Positions 58,995 to 64,000 of a stretch of DNA of 64,000 nt are shown here, piece after piece (within the stretch, counting starts at the first letter, position 1; each line of letters begins with the position of its first letter). A model generated the notes under the pieces. It had not been told where the DNA came from. It saw only the letters and a list, made by a program, of their open reading frames with translations, and made no database searches. The stretch is taken from contig OY540809.1 of the NCBI GenBank assembly GCA_961205875.1, positions 32,686,267 to 32,750,266 of the forward strand, read 5' to 3'. The position numbers and the translations under genes are program-made. This stretch comes from Sialis fuliginosa. Its lineage: Eukaryota > Arthropoda > Insecta > Megaloptera > Sialidae.

Positions 58995-59335
58995 ATCATC
59001 AATGTTGTTGAATTATCGAATCGATTGACCCTGTCAATCAGGTGAGCTAACTTCGACTCGATTTTTTTGTACTCCCTACTAGTTTTTTGCCCTTGAAATT
59101 GACCAATCAAGACCGCGATTTCTTGGACTTTGTTACTGCAGGTTTCAAATTCCTCATCGAGATCGATATCGAATTGAGGGTAGGTCAGCGATTGGCCATC
59201 TTTCTCCCTTCGCAACACCTGCCGCAAACACTTGCGCATTTCCTCAACCGTACCGACCTCGACGAAACCTCTCACCAGTAACTCATAACATAACTCATCC
59301 TTCGCTAACCTATCTATGTCTAACTTATATGACAT
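58988..59335 (-). pseudogene. gag: Gypsy Gag, N-terminal part
   Basis: ATG at 59335 (MSYKLDIDRLAKDELCYELLVRG), a short helical domain often found at the N-terminus of this gypsy Gag type. It runs to a stop at 58988 that results from a frameshift into the main Gag segment. Confidence 0.8.
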
Positions 59336-59466
59336 TATTGAAACTATATATATCAACAAAAATACAGTGAAACAAAAAAAAAATTAACACAATTTGAAAA
59401 ATGTACCCGCGACACTACCTCCAATCGTCCGAACACACAAACGTTATCCACCTGCTCACGCAGCCG

Positions 59467-59484
59467 GCCCCACGTTGGGCGCCA
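59467..59484 (-). other. Primer binding site, tRNA-Lys(1,2)
   Basis: The minus strand reads TGGCGCCCAACGTGGGGC, an exact 18-nt complement of the 3' end of tRNA-Lys1,2. It lies just inside the 5' LTR. Confidence 0.92.
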
Positions 59485-59490
59485 AAATTC

Positions 59491-59640
59491 TATTACCACT
59501 ATCGGCAAATAGAAATAGTTTGCCTCGGCGTAGCACAGTGGAGACGGGGTGGTTCGACGTACGGACGGACAGGAAGGGAGTGTCGAGGTGCCAGAAGGGC
59601 GCCACGTAATTTTAAACTAAAAACTACGAAAAATAAAATA
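59491..59640 (-). repeat. Gypsy 5' LTR
   Basis: 150 bp are contiguous here. The outermost TATA lies at 63252-63255 beyond the inserted TA-flanked element, giving the same 154-bp length as the 3' LTR. Confidence 0.9.
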
Positions 59641-60799
59641 CACTCATCCAAACAATTAAAGGAACAAGAATTTAAACATTTTTTTTGGGTGTTTTTTGAA
59701 GTGCTGTATTTTTGTGAAAAATGGTCGTATCGAAATAAAACAAAAAGCATTTGAAAGCGTCAAGTTTCTAGTTTTGAGATTTTTTAGCATATTTTTTTTT
59801 TGAGTTACGGTTATCGCGCAATCAAAAGAAATAGTGGGACACAAAAATTTTCCAATTTTTTAAATTTTTTTAAGGGTCCTCGGGCTTGGGAAATTTTTTT
59901 TCAGTTAAACCAATGCATTGGTCAGTTAACTTGCTTATTCAGCTTTAATTTGTTTTTTTTTTTGGTCTCTCTCAATTTTTTTTCGCCGAGATATCTGCTT
60001 TTAAATGAAAAATGATTCTTTTGTCTTCGATCATCAATATATCAGCAACTAATGATTAAACAGTAAATTTAAGGGCAGTTTTAAAAACTTGAATAAATTT
60101 CCTACAAGACCCTTCATGACTTTATTAGAAATAATTTTTTTTACCCTCACCATTACACTATGGGCCAGGATACCCTGTTCTGTGGCCAAAAGTCTACTTT
60201 CGAATTTGAGAAAACGAATTAGACCACTGAATTCGGTATTAATTGAAGTAGTTATGATGACAATTACATGTTGATTAATCAATTCCTGTTCAAATGACAG
60301 GGGCGCAAAGTTGAAAAATGTATAAAAAAAATTATGTTACTGTCGCTAGTAAAATGTAATATTTATTGTAAAGTCATAAATTTCAAGCCGTATATTTGGA
60401 TTATTTCATTCGTGGAAGTTCAAAAATTATTTTAAATGTCACATGAATGCGTTATTTTCAGTTTTACTGAAGTAAAACCACATTTTTAGTATAAAAAACA
60501 AGATTTTTCAGCAAAGCACCTGCTGCCGATTGCGAATACCGAAAGATACCGCCTTGTATTAAGTAATGAGACCCACAAATGTCTTCTCTAGGATGTGCAC
60601 TTTAGCCTAGATCTGCCCCTTTTTGCCCGTTTTCATTTGCTTGACTGTGAAACTCTTCTAAACGTACAAGAATGATATGTACAATGTACAAATTTATTTC
60701 ACATTGTATAAACGAATATAGTACTACGAGTGTACAAACTTTCTCTGGACCGTGAAATTTGAGGGGTGTCTTCCTTTTATGATCCAAGCACCCATTAAG

Positions 60800-61380
60800 A
60801 AAATATTTTTTTAAATACAACCCCTACGGGGTAAAAAGGGGTGTAAAATTTTGAATGGGAAAATATTTTTTGGTTGGATTTACTTGAAACTTAAAATGAA
60901 TACTCTATAATACAAATAATGAAACTAGTATTTACATAAGTATTTCCCAAAATTAAACTACTAAGGGGTGCAAGGGGGTGGGAAAGTTTATATGTCGAAA
61001 AAAATTTGTTTGTACTCACTCGAATGAAACATTGCACACATATTGTACAAGACAAATAGCATTTTCGAAAATTCAACCCCTAAGAGATGGGAGGGGGGGG
61101 GGGTTATTGGTGTTTAATTTTTTAAAATTATGATATATTTATTTACATATTTTTTACGATATTAAGGTAAATTCGGACAAAATAATATTCAATTAAAATT
61201 AAAATTTCAACCCCTAATAGCGTAAAAGGTGGACGAGGGTGGGTTTTTGATAAGTTTATCTTCATAGTTTCTTTAGTTATACAGGTGAATTTGGACAAAA
61301 TAGTCTTCCATAAAAAAAAAATAGACACTCAACCCCTAATGGCCCGGGTAGTCAGTGGGTGGGTTTATGCAATTTTTAAC
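60800..61380. repeat. Degenerate AAGGGGTG-type repeats inside the Transib-like element
   Basis: Phrases such as CAACCCCTA, GGGGTGCAAGGGGGTGGG, GAGGGGGGGGGGG and ACTCAACCCCTAATGG recur about every 100-130 bp, mixed with TTTACTTGAAACTTA-like lines. They read as diverged tandem units with no coding potential. Confidence 0.5.
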
Positions 61381-61546
61381 TAAGATCCAAGATATTTACA
61401 ATTATTTATAGGTAATAAAAAATTAAAAAATTATATTTCATCCCTTGTCACGGATAAAGGGTTGCAATTAGTTTCATTCATAGTGTTACAGCGAAACTTT
61501 GTTATGGATTGTTGTAAGATTCTTATTTTTTACACCGCGTGCTTAC

Positions 61547-61925
61547 CCTTATAAAATTAATTTTATTTAAATTGGATAACTTTTGAAATATCTTGGTCGC
61601 CATATTGGATCCGCCATTTTGAATTTTTAAATTTTATAAAAAATTGAAATCAGCGTCCCAATATAACCTTATAAAATGAATTTTATTAAAATCGGATAAC
61701 TTTTGAAATATCTTGGTCGCCATATTGGATCCGCCATTTTGAATTTTTAAATTTTCATAAAAAATTTGAAATCAGCGTCCCAATAAAACCTTACAAAATG
61801 AATTATATTTAAATTGGAGAACTTTTGAAATATATTAGTCGCCATATTGGTTCCGCCATTTTGAATTTTTTTATTTTTATTAAAAATTTGAAATCAGCGT
61901 CCAAAAAAAACCTTATAAAATGAAT
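61547..61925 (+). repeat. Three tandem ~121-bp repeats
   Basis: CCTTATAAAAT landmarks at 61547, 61667, 61789 and 61911 (period 120-122). Each unit has TTGGTCGCCATATTGG, CCGCCATTTTGAATTTT and AAATCAGCGTCC. Units are ~90% alike. Confidence 0.93.
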
Positions 61926-63255
61926 CTTAATTAAAACGGATAACTTCTGGACTTTTGGCCATAGAACAGGGTCTCCTGGCCCATAGTGCATTAGTGTGAA
62001 AAAGTACAAAAAAATGACCTTTTATGTTCTTTTAGTAAATCTATCGCTACTTTACAAATATTGATGGAAAGACTAATGTTGCCAGGTATTTTTACAGCTT
62101 AATGTACCCCCAACAGTCCTGTAAATTTTGAAATTGATCCATCGAACCGTTTTTCCGGACCGATTGATCAAAGTTTTACAAAACAATTAAAGGAACATAA
62201 GTATTGTGTAACAGACTGGAACATAACATTGTGTAATCATCATCAAAATGAAGAAAACGATTTTCGATTTTTTTTACGGTTTTGCATTAGTTACTTGTTA
62301 AATTCGAAATGGAGAAAAAAAATTCCAAAAAATTTAAAAAATATTTTTTTTTTAATTTTGAATTTTTTTTTCAAAATTTTTAAAACATTTCAAGAATCAA
62401 TACTGACTCATTTTTGACACGATTCGGCTTTTGCGTACTATAATTTTACTCATCTTGAATTAATTGCATTAATTAATTCTTTCGCAGCGGGAACCGTACG
62501 AAATTGTAAAATAATTTTGTCTCGCATGCTGGAATCGAATTAATACGCAAGCAAAATTTGATCAGTCGGTCCGGAAAAACGGTTCGATGGATCAATTTCA
62601 AAATTTACAGGACTGTTGGGGATACATTTAGCTGTAAAAATACCTGGCAACATTAGTCTTCCCATCAATATTTGTAAAGTAACGATAGATTTACTAAAAG
62701 ACCATAAAAGGTCATTTTTTTGTACTTTTTCAAACTAATGGTGAGGGTAAAAAAATTTTTTTTTCTAATAAAGTCATGAAAGGGTTTTGTAGGAAATTTA
62801 TTCAAGTTTTTAAAACTGCCCATAAATTTACTATTTAATCATTAGTTGCTGATATATTGATGATCGAAGACAAAAGAATCATTTTTCATTTAAAGTCAGA
62901 TATCTCGGCAAAAAAAATTAAGTGAGACCAAAAAAAACAACAAATTAAAGCTGAATAAGCAAGTTAACTGACCAATGCATTGGTTTAACTGAAAAAAATT
63001 TCCCAAGCCCGAGGACCCTTAAAAAAAATTTAAAAAATTGGAAAATTTTTGTGTCCCACTATTTCTTTTGATTGCGCGATAACCGTAACTAAAAAAAATT
63101 ATGCTAAAAAATCTCAAAACTAGAAACTTGACGCTTTCAAATGCTTTTTGTTTTATTTCGATATGACCATTTTTCACAAAGATACAGCACTTCAAAAAAC
63201 ACCCAAAAAAATGTTTAAATTCTTGTTCCTTTAATTGTTTGGATGAGTGTATATA

Positions 63256-63679
63256 CAGAGTAGTTCAATAGTGCGTCCGGCTTTCCTAGCGCACTTCCCG
63301 TAGGAGATAGAAAAAAAGTTTGGTACATAATATTATTGGTTTAAAAAGATCAACGTCGTAAAATTATTTTTAACAATACAGGGTGTCCTATTTTTGCGGT
63401 ATAACAAAAACAAAGATTTTTTTAAATGGAATACCCTGTAACGTTTTATGTCTTCCGATGTCATTTTTTAACCTCTACATAAAGGTCTGTTCATTTTTTA
63501 ATTTAATGACAGTGTTGCCAAATTAGAATTTTTTTTCCGAAAAATAACCCATATTCAGGCTCAACTATAAAAAATCGTAGCGACCTCGTTTTTTTTGAAG
63601 TTATAAATTTTTTTAGCAATAATGTTAGTCCAGGTAAAGAGTAACATTTTGATAATAAACAAATTTAATTTAGTTCTAA
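63256..63679. other. Anonymous repeat-like DNA
   Basis: Contains ACAGGGTGTCCTATTTTTGCGG and ATACCCTGTAACG phrases typical of dispersed insect repeats, and no ORF above 60 codons. Nothing firmer can be said. Confidence 0.5.
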
Positions 63680-63938
63680 AATTATTATTTTTTCAAACAA
63701 AATAGAACACCGTGTACAGGGTGTTCACGTTGCCCATAAAAACAGCATTTTATGTTTCTGTCTCGATTTCACACTGCGCATTAGTGAATTTATATGATCG
63801 TAGATTATTTTGGTTGTTTGTGTTCAATAAAATAATAAATCATCTGTTTGCTAGCTGAAAAAAATTCATGCCGTTTTTATGGGAAACGTGAACAACCTGT
63901 ACACGGTATTCTATTTTGTTTGAAAAAATAATAATTTT
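63680..63938. repeat. Hairpin element, ~70-bp arms
   Basis: 63680-63749 (ATTATTTTTTCAAACAAAAT...ACAGCAT) pairs with 63868-63938 (ATGCCGTTTTTATGGG...AATAATAATTT) with few mismatches. The loop is ~118 bp. It contains the CCGTGTACAGGGTGTTCACG phrase. It is probably a small foldback element or the end of a larger one. Confidence 0.8.
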
Positions 63939-64000
63939 TTTTAGTAAATATTGTTGAATTTTGTACTTTTTGCTTAATAAATCAAAAATGGTTACAAATA

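Larger units (their letters stand above)
46054..59640 (-). mobile_element. Decayed Ty3/gypsy element with tRNA-Lys primer site, split by BEL
   Basis: Minus-strand order: 5' LTR (59491-59640), primer site, gag, protease, RT, RNase H, integrase N-terminus, then an 8.7-kb BEL/Pao insertion, then the integrase C-terminus and 3' LTR (46054-46207). It has several frameshifts and small deletions. The two LTRs differ at only about three positions, suggesting the insertion itself is not very ancient. Confidence 0.92.
60156..61988. mobile_element. Transib-like non-autonomous element
   Basis: The termini CACTATGGGCCAGGA at both ends extend to ~39 bp with three mismatches (through CCCTGTTCTRTGGCCAAAAGTC). 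It is flanked by the 5-bp duplication CATTA at 60151-60155 and 61989-61993. CACWATG ends with 5-bp duplications are characteristic of Transib elements. Removing it restores the left arm of the surrounding element to match its right arm (CACCATTAGTKTGAAAAAGT). The interior has no transposase. Confidence 0.75.
59641..63249. mobile_element. TA-flanked long-inverted-repeat element, non-autonomous
   Basis: Ends CACTCATCCAAACAATTAAA (59641) and its reverse complement (63249), flanked by TA at 59639-59640 and 63250-63251. The arms are ~700 bp once the nested Transib-like element is removed: 59641-60155 plus 61994-62170 against 62560-63249. The ~390-bp centre contains an internal echo of the terminus (ACAATTAAAGGAAC at 62182). 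No transposase ORF. A TA target is usual for Tc1/mariner-type elements, but the family is not proven. Confidence 0.85.

Noticed and set aside
63575..63590. CGTAGCGACCTCG, similar to the gypsy LTR start at 28972
   Set aside because: Only ~13 bases match and the context differs, so it is not a second LTR.

Overview
This window is non-genic, repeat-dense nuclear DNA from a eukaryote, most likely an insect. The evidence is the mobile-element families present: Ty3/gypsy, BEL/Pao and Ty1/copia LTR retrotransposons, a pogo/Jerky-like DNA transposon with an HTH_psq N-terminus, and a Transib-like terminal repeat. The DNA is AT-rich and has no bacterial-style genes. I cannot name the order or species from sequence alone.

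Region 1 (1-24,704) is a 24.7-kb satellite in which almost every base falls in a 6-bp phase. The unit alphabet is small: AAACAT, AAATTT, AAACTT, AAACGT, AGACAT and AAACAA. Single hexamers form pure runs (AAACAT)n or (TTTACG)n, and pairs form the 12-mer AAATTTAAACAT. Seven full copies of a conserved ~255-bp non-satellite spacer, plus truncated and inverted copies, cut the array into higher-order units. A short distance after most full spacers the satellite switches strand, giving many inverted repeats.

Region 2 (24,705-28,972) is a Ty3/gypsy element on the minus strand. Its gag and pol reading frames are uninterrupted and overlap as TAATG. It has a 5' LTR and a tRNA-Trp-like primer site, but its 3' LTR is missing where it meets the satellite. 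Region 3 (28,980-32,060) is a second satellite of ~161-bp monomers in two opposed arrays. Region 4 (32,060-35,700) has no recognisable coding gene; it holds a possible two-exon non-coding transcript.

Region 5 (35,710-42,290) is a decayed Ty1/copia element split by a 4.9-kb pogo/Jerky-like DNA transposon with an intact ~803-residue transposase. Region 6 (42,300-46,050) holds non-autonomous inverted-repeat elements.

Region 7 (46,054-63,255) is a nest. A decayed gypsy element with a tRNA-Lys primer site was split in its integrase by an 8.7-kb BEL/Pao element, which left a GTACC target duplication. The BEL element itself carries a 2.4-kb foldback element and a ~0.75-kb insertion. At its other end the gypsy 5' LTR was hit by a TA-flanked long-inverted-repeat element, and that in turn was hit by a Transib-like element (CACTATGG termini, 5-bp duplication CATTA). 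The target-site duplications give the order of insertion. The last 750 bases are anonymous repeat DNA with one ~70-bp-arm hairpin.

No host protein-coding gene is supported anywhere in the window.
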